Below the pieces are notes generated by a model that searched no databases, was not told the origin of the DNA, and worked only from the letters and a program-made list of their open reading frames with translations. The position numbers and the translations under genes are program-made. DNA of 64,000 nt from positions 30,326 to 94,325 of the forward strand of contig CALAJH010000016.1 in NCBI GenBank assembly GCA_937922655.1, written 5' to 3'. Below are positions 8,639-17,318 of this stretch, in pieces. Each line of letters opens with the position of its first letter. The stretch's first letter is position 1. The DNA is from an uncultured Bacteroidia bacterium. GTDB lineage: Bacteria > Bacteroidota > Bacteroidia > J057 > CALAJH01.

Positions 8639-9229
8639 ATGCTTATGAAGTCGAAACCCGCCGAAACCCGGCATCCGATACACGAACTGATGCGCGAACG
8701 TTGGAGTCCGCGTGCCTTTGGCTTACAACCCGTTTCCGAAGCCGAACTGGTTTCGATTTTGGAGGCCGGACGTTGGGCGCCGTCCTGTTTCAACGAACAG
8801 CCGTGGCGCTTTTTGGTGGGAATACATCCCGACCCCGTTTGGCAAAAGATATTCGATTCGCTGGACGAATTTAACCGCCAATGGTGTTCGCGCGTTTCGG
8901 CGCTTGTCGTCGTTTGCGCCAAAAAGACCTTTTCCCATAACGGCAAAGAGAATTTTCACGGCGTTTACGATTGCGGACAAGCGGCCATGAGCATGGTTTT
9001 GCAGGCGCATTCGCTCGGGTGGATTAGCCATCAAATGGCCGGTTTTTCGTGGCAAAAAATCAAAGAGGGTTTTGAATTAAGCGACGACTTTCATCCGACG
9101 ACCGTTATAGCCTTGGGCAAGACGGGTTCCGACGATTATTTGCCCGAGGATTTGCGGCAAAGCGAGGAGAAAGTCCGTGTGCGAAAACCGCTTTCCGAAA
9201 TTGTTTTGGCGTCTAGGCTTTCATGGTAA
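8639..9229 (+). CDS. Nitroreductase family flavoprotein
   Basis: A 196-residue cytoplasmic FMN-dependent oxidoreductase of the nitroreductase family; such enzymes reduce nitro compounds, quinones or related acceptors with NAD(P)H. The N-terminal FMN-binding motif is RWSPRAFG (family R-R/S-S-x-R-x-F), followed by ILEAGRWAPSCFNEQPWRFL. The central YDCGQAAMSMVLQAHSLGW and C-terminal VIALGKTGSDDYLPEDL are also typical. The ATG at 8639 was chosen because the promoter at 8596-8627 overlaps any earlier start; the ATG at 8645 is also possible. The 3' end overlaps the convergent sbcC gene by 17 bases. Substrate unknown. Confidence 0.88.
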   Translation: MLMKSKPAETRHPIHELMRERWSPRAFGLQPVSEAELVSILEAGRWAPSCFNEQPWRFLVGIHPDPVWQKIFDSLDEFNRQWCSRVSALVVVCAKKTFSHNGKENFHGVYDCGQAAMSMVLQAHSLGWISHQMAGFSWQKIKEGFELSDDFHPTTVIALGKTGSDDYLPEDLRQSEEKVRVRKPLSEIVLASRLSW

Positions 9230-12200
9230 CGATGCTGCCTTTGACGGGGTCGTTTTCTACGTAAAGCGCCGCACCGATTTCTTCGCGCAGGCGTTCGACG
9301 TGCGAAATTAGTCCGACGGTGCAATTTTCGTTTCTTAGGCCGCGCAGCGCTTCAATGACCGTCGAAAGAGAATCGCCGTCGAGGGTGCCGAAACCTTCGT
9401 CCAAAAAGAAAAATTCGCGTCGTCCGCCCGCCGTCATCGTGGTAAGCGCGAGCGCCAAACAGAGCGCCGCCTGAAACGTTTGTCCTCCGGAAAGCGTCTT
9501 TATCGAGCGAATTTTGCCCGAATGCAAATAGTCCCGAATGAATAGTTCCCCCGACTCTTCTTGATAAATGATTTCGTAGCGGTTTTGAGTGAAAAGTCGG
9601 AAGCGTTCGTTGGCCAAGCGGCAAAGTTCGTGCATGTAATAAGCGGCAACGAATTGAACGAAACCGTTGGCGCGAAAGAGCGCCTCCAACTTTTTGAGCC
9701 TGTCTTCGACGAGGGTGGCGGCTTTTTTTTCTTCTTCGAGCTTTCGCTTGACGATGATTTTTTCTTGGAGGTCGTTGAGGGTTTGTTGGAGGGCGCCGAC
9801 TTTTTTTGCGGCGGCGTCGTAGGTTTGGGCGGCGTGGTCGCGGCGTTGTTGGGCGGCGTGCAGGGCGGCGGGGTCGAAAGGAGGTAGGTTTTCGACGGCC
9901 GATTTTGCCGAGAGGTATTTTTCCGCCGCGACGACGGCCGTTTTTTCAAACGCCGCGACTTCGGCCTCGATTTTTGCGACGTCGGGCTTGTCGGAAAGCA
10001 GTCGGCGGATTTCGATTTCGGTTTCGCCGGCTTGGTGCAAAAGGGTTTCGAGTTGCCGTTGGGCGGCTTGATGGGCGGCTAGGGCGGTTTGATGGGCGCT
10101 TTGGGCGGCTTGATGGGCGGCTAGGGCTCCCGCACGGCGCGATTCCGCTTCTTGCACCGCTTTTTGCGCTTTTTCGTACGCCGCTTCGGCACTTTTGCGT
10201 TTACCGTCGATTTCGTCGGCACGGATGGCAAGCGCCTCGGGCGTTTGATTTTTCCATTGTTCAAATTCCGCGTCGCTCACTTTGGCACGGTTCGCCTCGT
10301 ACCGGCCCATTGCTTTGGCTTTGTTTGCGTCAAGGTCGGCCAACCTCGCTTTGGCTTTTTCCAACGTCGTGTTTAAAGTGCGAAGTTCTTGTTCGTAGGT
10401 TTCCGATTCGGCTTCGGCTTGTTTGATTTCCGTTTCTATGCGTCGAATTTTTTCTTTTTCTTCTTGAATTTGGGCGGGGGTGAACGGCGCTTGCGACAGG
10501 CTTTGTCGGATTTTTTCGAGCGCTTCGGTCTTTTGCGCCAACGCGGTTTTTTTTTCGTTGTACTCCCGGAGGCCGGACCCGCGTTCGATTTCGGCCTTGT
10601 GAACGCTCATTTGCAATTTTTGGACGGTGTTTTGGGCTTGTCCGAGTTCGTCCAAACGTTTTTTTACGGCTGCGATTTCGGGTTCGTGGGAGGGGGCAAG
10701 CGGTTGGGGGTGGTGCGTCGAGCCGCACAAAGGACAGGGTTGGTCTTCGTGCAAGAGTTCGCGAAAGGCGCCCAAGCCGCTCTTTTTTTCCAGAAGGTGT
10801 AATTTTTCGCGTTCCGTGGCGACGACGACTTCCAATGCCTCGTTGGGAGGGACGGCGCCGTCGTAGTTGTCGCCGACGACACGGCGAATTTCGTCGTCGA
10901 GCGTTTTTTGGGATGTTTGCAAGGCTTGCTCGGCGGCGGCGAGTTGTTTTTCCGCGGCCGCAAGGAGGGTTAGCGCGTCGTTGTGGGCCTGTTCTGCCGC
11001 CGACGCCTCCTTGTAATGGCTTTCCCATTCGTAAACGGTTTGTGCGTTGGGCAGCGAGGCTTTAAGGTCTTTAAGGCGTTGAAGGATTTGGGTACGCCGG
11101 GTTTCGACGGATTGGTGTTTTTTTAAGACGTCTTCGACGTACAGCCTGCCTTTTTCAATGGATTCGTCGCATTTTTGGATTTCGGCCAAGGCGAGAAGGG
11201 CGTTGGCGGCGTCGCGGAGGGCGGCGACAAGGCGCAGGTCTTCGTCGCGTCTGCGGTGGTCGGGCAAAAGGGTTTCGAGCGTGGCGCGGGCTTGTTCGAA
11301 GGCGTGGTTTTGCCGTGTGAGTTCGGCGTTGGCGGCGGACAACCGGGATTGGGCGGCGTCGTGTTCTTTTTTGCGCACGTCGGCGATTTCGACGGGACCT
11401 TTGAATGTTTCAACCGCCGTTCGGTAGCGGTTGAGTTCGTATTTTTTCTTTTCGATTTCGGGACGTTGTTTTTCGATGCGCTCGCGCTCGGCGGCGGCGG
11501 TTTCGAGCCGTAGGTAAAGTTCGCGCACCGCATTCAAAGCTTGCACTTCGTTGTGAGCGGCGTCGAGAACGAGTCGGGCGGCGGATTGTTCTTGGACGGC
11601 GGTTTCAAGTTCGGTTTGGGTTTCGGCGATTTTTTCCTCGCCGACGGCCTCGTATTCGCGCAGACTTCCGTTTAACGTACCGAGGTGCGTTTTGTTTTCG
11701 ACGACCAAGGTTTTAAGGGGTTCGGCAAGGTCGTAACGTTCGAGGGAAAAAAGGTCTTTCATCATTTCGGTGCGGTCTTTGCCCCCCAAATCGATGAAGT
11801 CCCGAAATTTACCTTGTGGAATGACGACGGCGCGAAGAAAATGGTCTTGGTCGAGGCCGATGACGCTTTGGGCGTCGATGTTTTTGGGGACCCATGCATG
11901 GTTTTCCCAAACGTAACGTCCGTATTCGAACGTTCCGAGGGCGGCGGGGTCTTTTTTCTTACGTTTGATTTCCGCGGAAAAGCGATAGTCTTTGTCTTTG
12001 ACCCGAAATTCAAAAACGACCTTGAGTTCGTCGGAGTCGAGGTTCATCATGTTTGGGCCGCGTTCTTTTGTGAGGAGTCGGGGAGAATCCTTATAGAGGG
12101 CCAAAAGCATGGCTTCGACAATGGTCGATTTTCCCGAGCCTACGGGACCAAAGATGCCAAAAAGCCCGGCCTTTGTCAGCGGTGCAAAATCGATGACCGT

Positions 12201-12251
12201 TTCTTGGCGATAGGAATAAATTCCTTTAAGGGTCAAACGAACGGGAAGCAT
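9213..12251 (-). CDS. sbcC: SbcC/Rad50-like DNA repair ATPase
   Basis: A 1012-residue SMC-like ATPase. With SbcD it makes a nuclease complex that cuts hairpins and protein-blocked DNA ends. Seen: N-terminal Walker A GPVGSGKST (35-43), a long coiled coil rich in Glu, Ala and Lys broken by the zinc hook CPLC (Cys near 505 and 508), a second coil, the signature LSGGQ at about 920, and Walker B FFFLDEGFGTLD at about 947. Length matches the family (about 1000-1050). The gene begins 4 bases after the ankyrin gene and is co-transcribed with it. No sbcD (metallophosphatase) is visible in the window, which is unusual because the two are normally adjacent. Confidence 0.92.
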   Translation of the reverse strand: MLPVRLTLKGIYSYRQETVIDFAPLTKAGLFGIFGPVGSGKSTIVEAMLLALYKDSPRLLTKERGPNMMNLDSDELKVVFEFRVKDKDYRFSAEIKRKKKDPAALGTFEYGRYVWENHAWVPKNIDAQSVIGLDQDHFLRAVVIPQGKFRDFIDLGGKDRTEMMKDLFSLERYDLAEPLKTLVVENKTHLGTLNGSLREYEAVGEEKIAETQTELETAVQEQSAARLVLDAAHNEVQALNAVRELYLRLETAAAERERIEKQRPEIEKKKYELNRYRTAVETFKGPVEIADVRKKEHDAAQSRLSAANAELTRQNHAFEQARATLETLLPDHRRRDEDLRLVAALRDAANALLALAEIQKCDESIEKGRLYVEDVLKKHQSVETRRTQILQRLKDLKASLPNAQTVYEWESHYKEASAAEQAHNDALTLLAAAEKQLAAAEQALQTSQKTLDDEIRRVVGDNYDGAVPPNEALEVVVATEREKLHLLEKKSGLGAFRELLHEDQPCPLCGSTHHPQPLAPSHEPEIAAVKKRLDELGQAQNTVQKLQMSVHKAEIERGSGLREYNEKKTALAQKTEALEKIRQSLSQAPFTPAQIQEEKEKIRRIETEIKQAEAESETYEQELRTLNTTLEKAKARLADLDANKAKAMGRYEANRAKVSDAEFEQWKNQTPEALAIRADEIDGKRKSAEAAYEKAQKAVQEAESRRAGALAAHQAAQSAHQTALAAHQAAQRQLETLLHQAGETEIEIRRLLSDKPDVAKIEAEVAAFEKTAVVAAEKYLSAKSAVENLPPFDPAALHAAQQRRDHAAQTYDAAAKKVGALQQTLNDLQEKIIVKRKLEEEKKAATLVEDRLKKLEALFRANGFVQFVAAYYMHELCRLANERFRLFTQNRYEIIYQEESGELFIRDYLHSGKIRSIKTLSGGQTFQAALCLALALTTMTAGGRREFFFLDEGFGTLDGDSLSTVIEALRGLRNENCTVGLISHVERLREEIGAALYVENDPVKGSIVTMKA

Positions 12252-12255
12252 GGTT

Positions 12256-12951
12256 TTATTTTCCGCCCGCTTGTACGAGCAGATTTTTGGTTTGTTGGCA
12301 ATACTGAGTGGTTACGCAACCGACGCGGGCAAGGGGCGTTTTTCCCTGTGCGTCGAGGGCGTTGACGGCCGCGCCTTTGGACAAAAGAAATTTTATCGCC
12401 TCGACGTCCTCCATTTGCGCGGCCAGATGAAGCGGGGTGCCGCCTTCGGCGTCGACGGCGTTGATTTTGGCGCCGAATTGCAAGAGTAGCCGAGCCTCTT
12501 CGAGATGTTTGTTGTATATCGCGCAGTGCAGCGGGGTTTTGCCGGCGTATTTGCCGTCGGCGGCGGGGGCGTTGACGTCGGCTCCCGCGGTCAAAAGCTT
12601 TTTCAGGCCCGTGTCGTCGCCGTTTTCGATAAGTTCGAAGATGTTTGCGGTCGGCAAACCGTCTTCGGGCGCCGTACGCGTTTCGTAGCCCTCGAACGTG
12701 ATAAAAATGATGTTTTGCCCCATTTCCAACTGCTCCTGATGTTTCCACACCTTGCCGTCGGGAGTGCGGGCCTCCATCCAGTGGGCGCCGACCTTGGAAA
12801 CGACTTTTTGACTTTCATTCGCTTTTAGCGTTGCCACCGAGTCTCCGTCTATTTTTAGTATACAGTCGGCATCGGCTTTTATCGTTACGTAGGCTTTGGG
12901 TTGGGCCCAAGTCGCCGTGGGCAAAACGGCGAAAATTATCCATTTCCACAT
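12256..12951 (-). CDS. Exported ankyrin-repeat protein
   Basis: A 231-residue protein with signal peptide MWKWIIFAVLPTATWAQ. A beta-rich region follows (residues about 20-95, with VTIKADADCILKIDGDS, resembling a PEGA-like surface domain). Then come ankyrin repeats from about residue 105: ANIFELIENGDDTGLKKLL, KTPLHCAIYNKHLEEARLLL and GTPLHLAAQMEDVEAIKFLL. It should bind other proteins in the periplasm or outside. The ATG at 12951 is supported by a TAATTTTG box ending 6 bases before it; the earlier TTG at 12960 overlaps this box. It precedes sbcC in the same transcript, but a functional link is doubtful. Confidence 0.85.
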   Translation of the reverse strand: MWKWIIFAVLPTATWAQPKAYVTIKADADCILKIDGDSVATLKANESQKVVSKVGAHWMEARTPDGKVWKHQEQLEMGQNIIFITFEGYETRTAPEDGLPTANIFELIENGDDTGLKKLLTAGADVNAPAADGKYAGKTPLHCAIYNKHLEEARLLLQFGAKINAVDAEGGTPLHLAAQMEDVEAIKFLLSKGAAVNALDAQGKTPLARVGCVTTQYCQQTKNLLVQAGGK

Positions 12952-12957
12952 CGCTAA

Positions 12958-12965
12958 CAAAATTA
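12958..12965 (-). promoter_or_regulatory. -7 promoter box of the ankyrin-sbcC transcript
   Basis: TAATTTTG on the minus strand, only 6 bases before the ATG at 12951. This would give an almost leaderless mRNA. Confidence 0.45.
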
Positions 12966-13377
12966 AATGCGAAATTAAGAATTTTTAGGCAAAATTTCGC
13001 CTTCAATGCACCGTTTGTCCGGCTTTGGGGTAAAATTCTTTGTTCAAAAACACGCCGACAAACCCCGAACCCGACAGGAAATTCCGCGTTGCGAAAAAAG
13101 TCGGATTAAAACAAAAGTTAATCTTTCGCATTTAGACAAAAACGTATGGAACGGTCAGAGTACGGCGTTGGCGAATTCAAGGCTGTTCATGCCAAGAAAA
13201 ATCGGTGCGGATTGGAACGATTAGGATATTGAGGTATCGTTTTCACCGTTTCGGGTTTAACGACGCCGATGTATGTTCCGCTAATTTTAACTTTTGGCAT
13301 GGGTGCGGAAACAAAGGCGGTAAGCGGTTTGCGTTGTTTTTTATAATTTGCCAATCCAAATATCTCCCGTTTCAACC
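12966..13377. other. Intergenic region between ankyrin gene and TPR gene
   Basis: About 410 bases without a supported gene. Short open frames occur but show no family features. A weak ATAATTTG near 13343-13350 could be the -7 box of the TPR gene starting at 13378. Confidence 0.4.
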
Positions 13378-14895
13378 ATGCCGAATTCGACGCGAATAAT
13401 CATTATAATATTGACAACGGCGTTTGTTGCGTACCCGCTTTGCGCCCAAATGGACTCATTGGAAAAGGTTGTTGCTTTTTCGGCGGTGGATACGTCGAAG
13501 GCGCGAAGCCTGTGTCGGCTGTGCGGCCTCAAAAGCGAAAGCGGGCTTTACGACGAGGCGTTGAAAATCGGGAACGAGGGTTTGCGGCTGTCGCGTATTT
13601 TGAGGGACGACCGGGCGACGGCGGAATGTCACAATCGCCTCGGCAACGTCCATGAAAGTCAGGGAAACTACGCCCAAGCCCTTGAACACTACCAAAACGC
13701 TTTGACCCTGCGACAACAACTTCACGACCGCAAAGGCGTCGCCACGGGCTACAACAATCTCGGCGTAGTTTACGACAAACAAGGCGATTACGCCCGGGCG
13801 GCGGAATATTACCTCAAAGCCCTAAAAATTGCCGAAAGCCTCGACGACGCCGGAGCCATCGGCTACGGTTACAACAATCTTGGCCTCCTCTACCGCCAAC
13901 AGGGCGATTATCTACGGGCCGTCGAATGTTTTTCAAAAAGTTTGACGACGCTCGAGCGTGCCGGCGACTGGCAGGGCGTGGCTTACGGCTACAACAACCT
14001 TGGCGCGACCTACGAAGTGCAGGGCGACTATCTCCAAGCCGCCGAACATTTCCAAAAAAGTCTGTCGCTTTGCGAACAAATCGCCGACTCCCACGGCGTG
14101 GCCTATTCAAGATTCAATTTGGCGTTGATCTATCAACATTTGTCCCAACCCGAACGCGCCGAGGAATACTACCTCAAAAGTTTGGAAATATTCGAGCGCG
14201 GAGGCGACAAGGACGGAGTGGCTTCGGTGTGGGGCGGTTTGGCCGAAGTCCACCTTGCCGCAGGACGCATCGTTTCGGCACGCCGCTACGCCCAAAAAGG
14301 CCTTGAACTTGCACGGCAAGTCGGCAATATGCAAACCCTGCGCGACAACGCCCTCACCCTCGCCAAAACCGACTCCGCCGCCGGAGACTTTCGCGCCGCC
14401 CTCGAACACTACAAACTTTTCCATGCTTTCTCCGATTCCATGCGCAACGACGAACAAACCAAAAACATCGCCCGACTCGAATCCCGATTTCAATTTGAAA
14501 AAGAACTCGAAGAGAAAAAGCGTCAAGAAGAGGTCGCCGCCAAAGCCGAAGCCGAAAAAAAAGAACGTATTTACATGTTTCAATCCCTTGGCATTTTTGC
14601 GTTCTTGGCGCTCATGATTTTTTCGCTCTTCTTTTTGGGACGGCTCAATTTGCCGCGGTGGACGATAAAAGGTTTGCTTTACATTTCGCTGATGATGACC
14701 ATCGAATTTGCCATGATGCTCTTCGACCCACTCAACGAAAAATACTCCGAGGGTTTGCCCGTCTACAAAATGGGGTTCAATACGGCGTTGGCTTTGGCCA
14801 TTGGGCCGATGCACCATCTGGCCGAAAAAACATTGACCACCCGGCTGATGAAAACCGCCGCCGAACGCGGCATCGAAAAATTTCCCGCCGGATAA
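13378..14895 (+). CDS. TPR-repeat membrane protein
   Basis: A 505-residue protein starting at the ATG that gives a good signal sequence (MPNSTRIIIIILTTAFVAYPLCAQ). Residues about 45-330 contain at least seven tetratricopeptide repeats with the recurring core GYNNLGVVYDKQGDYARAAEYYLKAL. A charged coiled coil follows (EKELEEKKRQEEVAAKAEAEKK), then a membrane helix (FLALMIFSLFFLG) and a second hydrophobic segment (GLLYISLMMTIEFAMMLF). The plan is that of periplasmic TPR sensors, as in TPR histidine kinases, but the kinase core is absent. The C-terminal 100 residues resemble no domain I know. It is probably a scaffold; function unknown. Confidence 0.85.
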   Translation: MPNSTRIIIIILTTAFVAYPLCAQMDSLEKVVAFSAVDTSKARSLCRLCGLKSESGLYDEALKIGNEGLRLSRILRDDRATAECHNRLGNVHESQGNYAQALEHYQNALTLRQQLHDRKGVATGYNNLGVVYDKQGDYARAAEYYLKALKIAESLDDAGAIGYGYNNLGLLYRQQGDYLRAVECFSKSLTTLERAGDWQGVAYGYNNLGATYEVQGDYLQAAEHFQKSLSLCEQIADSHGVAYSRFNLALIYQHLSQPERAEEYYLKSLEIFERGGDKDGVASVWGGLAEVHLAAGRIVSARRYAQKGLELARQVGNMQTLRDNALTLAKTDSAAGDFRAALEHYKLFHAFSDSMRNDEQTKNIARLESRFQFEKELEEKKRQEEVAAKAEAEKKERIYMFQSLGIFAFLALMIFSLFFLGRLNLPRWTIKGLLYISLMMTIEFAMMLFDPLNEKYSEGLPVYKMGFNTALALAIGPMHHLAEKTLTTRLMKTAAERGIEKFPAG

Positions 14896-15271
14896 ACAAA
14901 ATTTTTCCGACGACGTCTCAACAAAACGACGCCGTAGCCGCTTGCGTAACGCATTTTCTTCTCGCAACGCATTCCCTAAAAACGTGGACTCGCGCCAAAC
15001 GATGCCGGCAGCCCCAAACCGATAACGACGACGATAACAATCGCTCCTCGGGGTAAAATTGTTTACCAATAACCAACCGTTTTCCTTAATCGACGCCGAT
15101 TTTATCGTTATTTGTTTGACACCGAAAAAAACATGGTCTTGTGTTTTGTTTTTTTACTAAATTTGAAGCTTCGCAGGCCCGGTATGACTATGATGCGGAC
15201 TTCTTAATTCAAATCTATACTTTTAAGCCTGTGAAATTTTTTACGATTGTCGTTAACGCCAACCACCGTTT
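14896..15271. other. Intergenic region with nested stem structure
   Basis: No gene seen. It contains the inverted-repeat structure at 15015-15118, described separately, and a run of about 150 bases before the AIPR gene with only a weak promoter-like TACTTTTA near 15218. Confidence 0.4.
15015..15118 (+). repeat. Inverted repeat enclosing a perfect hairpin
   Basis: Outer arms CAAACCGATAACGA (15015-15028) and TCGTTATTTGTTTG (15105-15118) pair at 12 of 14 positions. Between them is a perfect stem GGTAAA-ATTG-TTTACC (15052-15067). The outer arms share their core with the terminator at 7790-7844, so this may be a 3' element of the TPR gene ending at 14895 or a small repeat family. Confidence 0.45.
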
Positions 15272-17128
15272 ATGAACGAAATAACCTACGAACAATTCAA
15301 AGAAGCGTGGCTCGAAGACGTAAAAAAAGACGCGTCCTCGAACGTCGAACTGGGATTGCGTTTTGCGCACAAACTCGTTTGCGACTGGCTCGACGTCGAC
15401 CCCGATTCGGGCGACGTAATCATGACCGACGGCAGCGGCGACGGCGGCATCGACGCCGCCATCCTTCAACGCTATGCGGAAATCGGCGAAACGGAAAGCG
15501 AAGACGTCTGGTATTTGGTGCAATCCAAATACGGAAGCTCGTTCGCCGGGTCCTCGACCGTTTACGACGAAGGCGTCAAACTCATAGAAACGCTCACCAA
15601 CCCCAACGTCAAACTCAACGAAAACGCGGCCCAAGTCGTCGAACGCATCCAATTTTTTCTAAAAAAACGCGGTCCCAAAGACAAATTGTGTTTTGTGATT
15701 GCCACCGTGGACGATATCGGCGACGAAGAAAAAGAAGCCCTTGAAAACGTCAAAATCATTGGCAAAGCCAAAATCGGCTCGTTTTTCGAGGTGGCCGGCG
15801 TTTCTATCAACACCGTCTACAACCGCCTCCAAGAGCTCAACGTCGTCGCCCACAAGAAAACCTTTGTTTTGGACATCAACGCTTATGGGAGCGACGAACT
15901 CATTTTCGGAGCCGTTGGCTTGTTGGAGTTGTATCGTTTTCTTAAACATTATAAAAACGTTACCAACGACCTCAATCTTCTTTATGAAAAAAACGTCCGC
16001 CAATATCTTGGGTTGAAAAAAGTGGCCAAAGGTATCAGAGACACGCTGCTCAAAGAGCCGGAACGTTTCGGCCTTTACAACAACGGTATCACGATAGTCG
16101 TCGAAGAATGCGAAAAAGTGGAAAACGGTTGGAAACTTACCGCACCTTACATCGTCAACGGCTGTCAAACGACGCGAACGATTTACGACGTGCTTTCGAC
16201 GATACTCGAATCGGGCGGCACGAGCAAAAACGAAGATTTTTCTAATTGGCAAGAACGACTGCAAAAAGGATTCGTGGTTATAAAAATTGTCAAGGTTGGC
16301 CCCGGCGGCGAAGAATTGTTGGAAAAAACCACCCGGTTCACCAACAGCCAAAACGCCGTCAGCGAAAAAGACTTCATTTCCTTGAGCAACGATTTTCGCC
16401 GTTTTAAGGAGGAGATGCAGAAAAAATACGGTATATTTTTGGAAATTCAGCGCGGAGCCAAGGCCGCGCAAGAAGCCCGTCAAAAGAGTTATCCTTATAT
16501 CCACCCTTATTACCACGAGTTTGCCAACGCCTTCGACCTGATAAAAACCTACAGCGCGGGTTGGTTGTCCATGCCCGGCCCCGCCTTTGCCCATACCCCG
16601 CCTTTTTCGCCCGGCGGTTCGGTATTTAAGAGACTTACCGAGCCGGGGTCGGATTTCGGCGTCGACGACCTCTATGCCGCTTATCGAATTATGAAATACG
16701 CCATGGAAAATCATTTCGGCAGGCAAAAAGCCGGCGGACGCGGAAGCACCCGTTTCCTTTTTGTGTTCGTTGTCATCGAACTTTTTAAGGAGGTAATGCG
16801 ACGCTCGGGAATGAAAACGGAAAACAAGGCAATCACCCAAGCAATGATTAAACTTCTCAAAGACGAGGAGTTGACCCATCATTTTTTTCGCTTTTGTGCC
16901 GAACTCATCGACCAATACACCACCAAAAGCGACAGCGAAATGGACAACTCTTTGTTCAGCGAGCCGCGCTATCTCGAACACGGCGACCTCAACTCTTATC
17001 TCAAGTCCGAATCTTTGGGCAGAGACCGCGATTACACTCCGGGGCTTTTCAATCTCATCGCCGCATTTAAAACCCAACTTTCGCTGACCGGTTTGTTAAA
17101 CCAAATGAAAATGCATTTGTTGTCCTAA
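15272..17128 (+). CDS. AIPR-family abortive infection / phage resistance protein
   Basis: A 618-residue cytoplasmic protein of the AIPR family (abortive infection, phage resistance). The N-terminal domain has GSGDGGIDAA (about residues 55-64), then LVQSKYG (about 87-93), a Mrr/PD-(D/E)xK-like pattern that suggests a nuclease. The AIPR core follows: LYNNGITIVVEECE, YIVNGCQTTRTIYDVL, and KTTRFTNSQNAVSEKDFISL. AIPR proteins are found as lone defence genes or beside restriction-modification genes; no methylase or other defence gene is next to this one. The lengthy intergenic spacer upstream and a different neighbour set on each side make horizontal acquisition plausible. The family call is firm, the nuclease activity is inferred. 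Confidence 0.88.
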   Translation: MNEITYEQFKEAWLEDVKKDASSNVELGLRFAHKLVCDWLDVDPDSGDVIMTDGSGDGGIDAAILQRYAEIGETESEDVWYLVQSKYGSSFAGSSTVYDEGVKLIETLTNPNVKLNENAAQVVERIQFFLKKRGPKDKLCFVIATVDDIGDEEKEALENVKIIGKAKIGSFFEVAGVSINTVYNRLQELNVVAHKKTFVLDINAYGSDELIFGAVGLLELYRFLKHYKNVTNDLNLLYEKNVRQYLGLKKVAKGIRDTLLKEPERFGLYNNGITIVVEECEKVENGWKLTAPYIVNGCQTTRTIYDVLSTILESGGTSKNEDFSNWQERLQKGFVVIKIVKVGPGGEELLEKTTRFTNSQNAVSEKDFISLSNDFRRFKEEMQKKYGIFLEIQRGAKAAQEARQKSYPYIHPYYHEFANAFDLIKTYSAGWLSMPGPAFAHTPPFSPGGSVFKRLTEPGSDFGVDDLYAAYRIMKYAMENHFGRQKAGGRGSTRFLFVFVVIELFKEVMRRSGMKTENKAITQAMIKLLKDEELTHHFFRFCAELIDQYTTKSDSEMDNSLFSEPRYLEHGDLNSYLKSESLGRDRDYTPGLFNLIAAFKTQLSLTGLLNQMKMHLLS

Positions 17129-17260
17129 GCCAATTCCACTCCCCAAAAATAATCGTGCGTAACGTGCAAAGCTCTGCCCGTTTGCGGTCGGCTTGCGTTT
17201 GAGCATTGGGCTTCGGCGGCGGAAAAAACAATTATTTTTTAAAAAAGTTTGAAATTTATT

Positions 17261-17289
17261 TTTGGATTGTCGAATAAAAAGTATATTTG
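17261..17289 (+). promoter_or_regulatory. Bacteroidota-type promoter of the FIST gene
   Basis: TTTG at 17261-17264, a 17-base spacer, and TATATTTG at 17282-17289, with the ATG 29 bases further on at 17319. Confidence 0.7.
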
Positions 17290-17318
17290 CCGCCGGTAAT
17301 ACGCCTATAACAACGACG

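Noticed and set aside
15659-17077. A 472-codon open frame antisense to the AIPR gene
   Set aside because: The sense protein has clear AIPR motifs; the antisense product is Phe/Val-rich with no recognisable domain.
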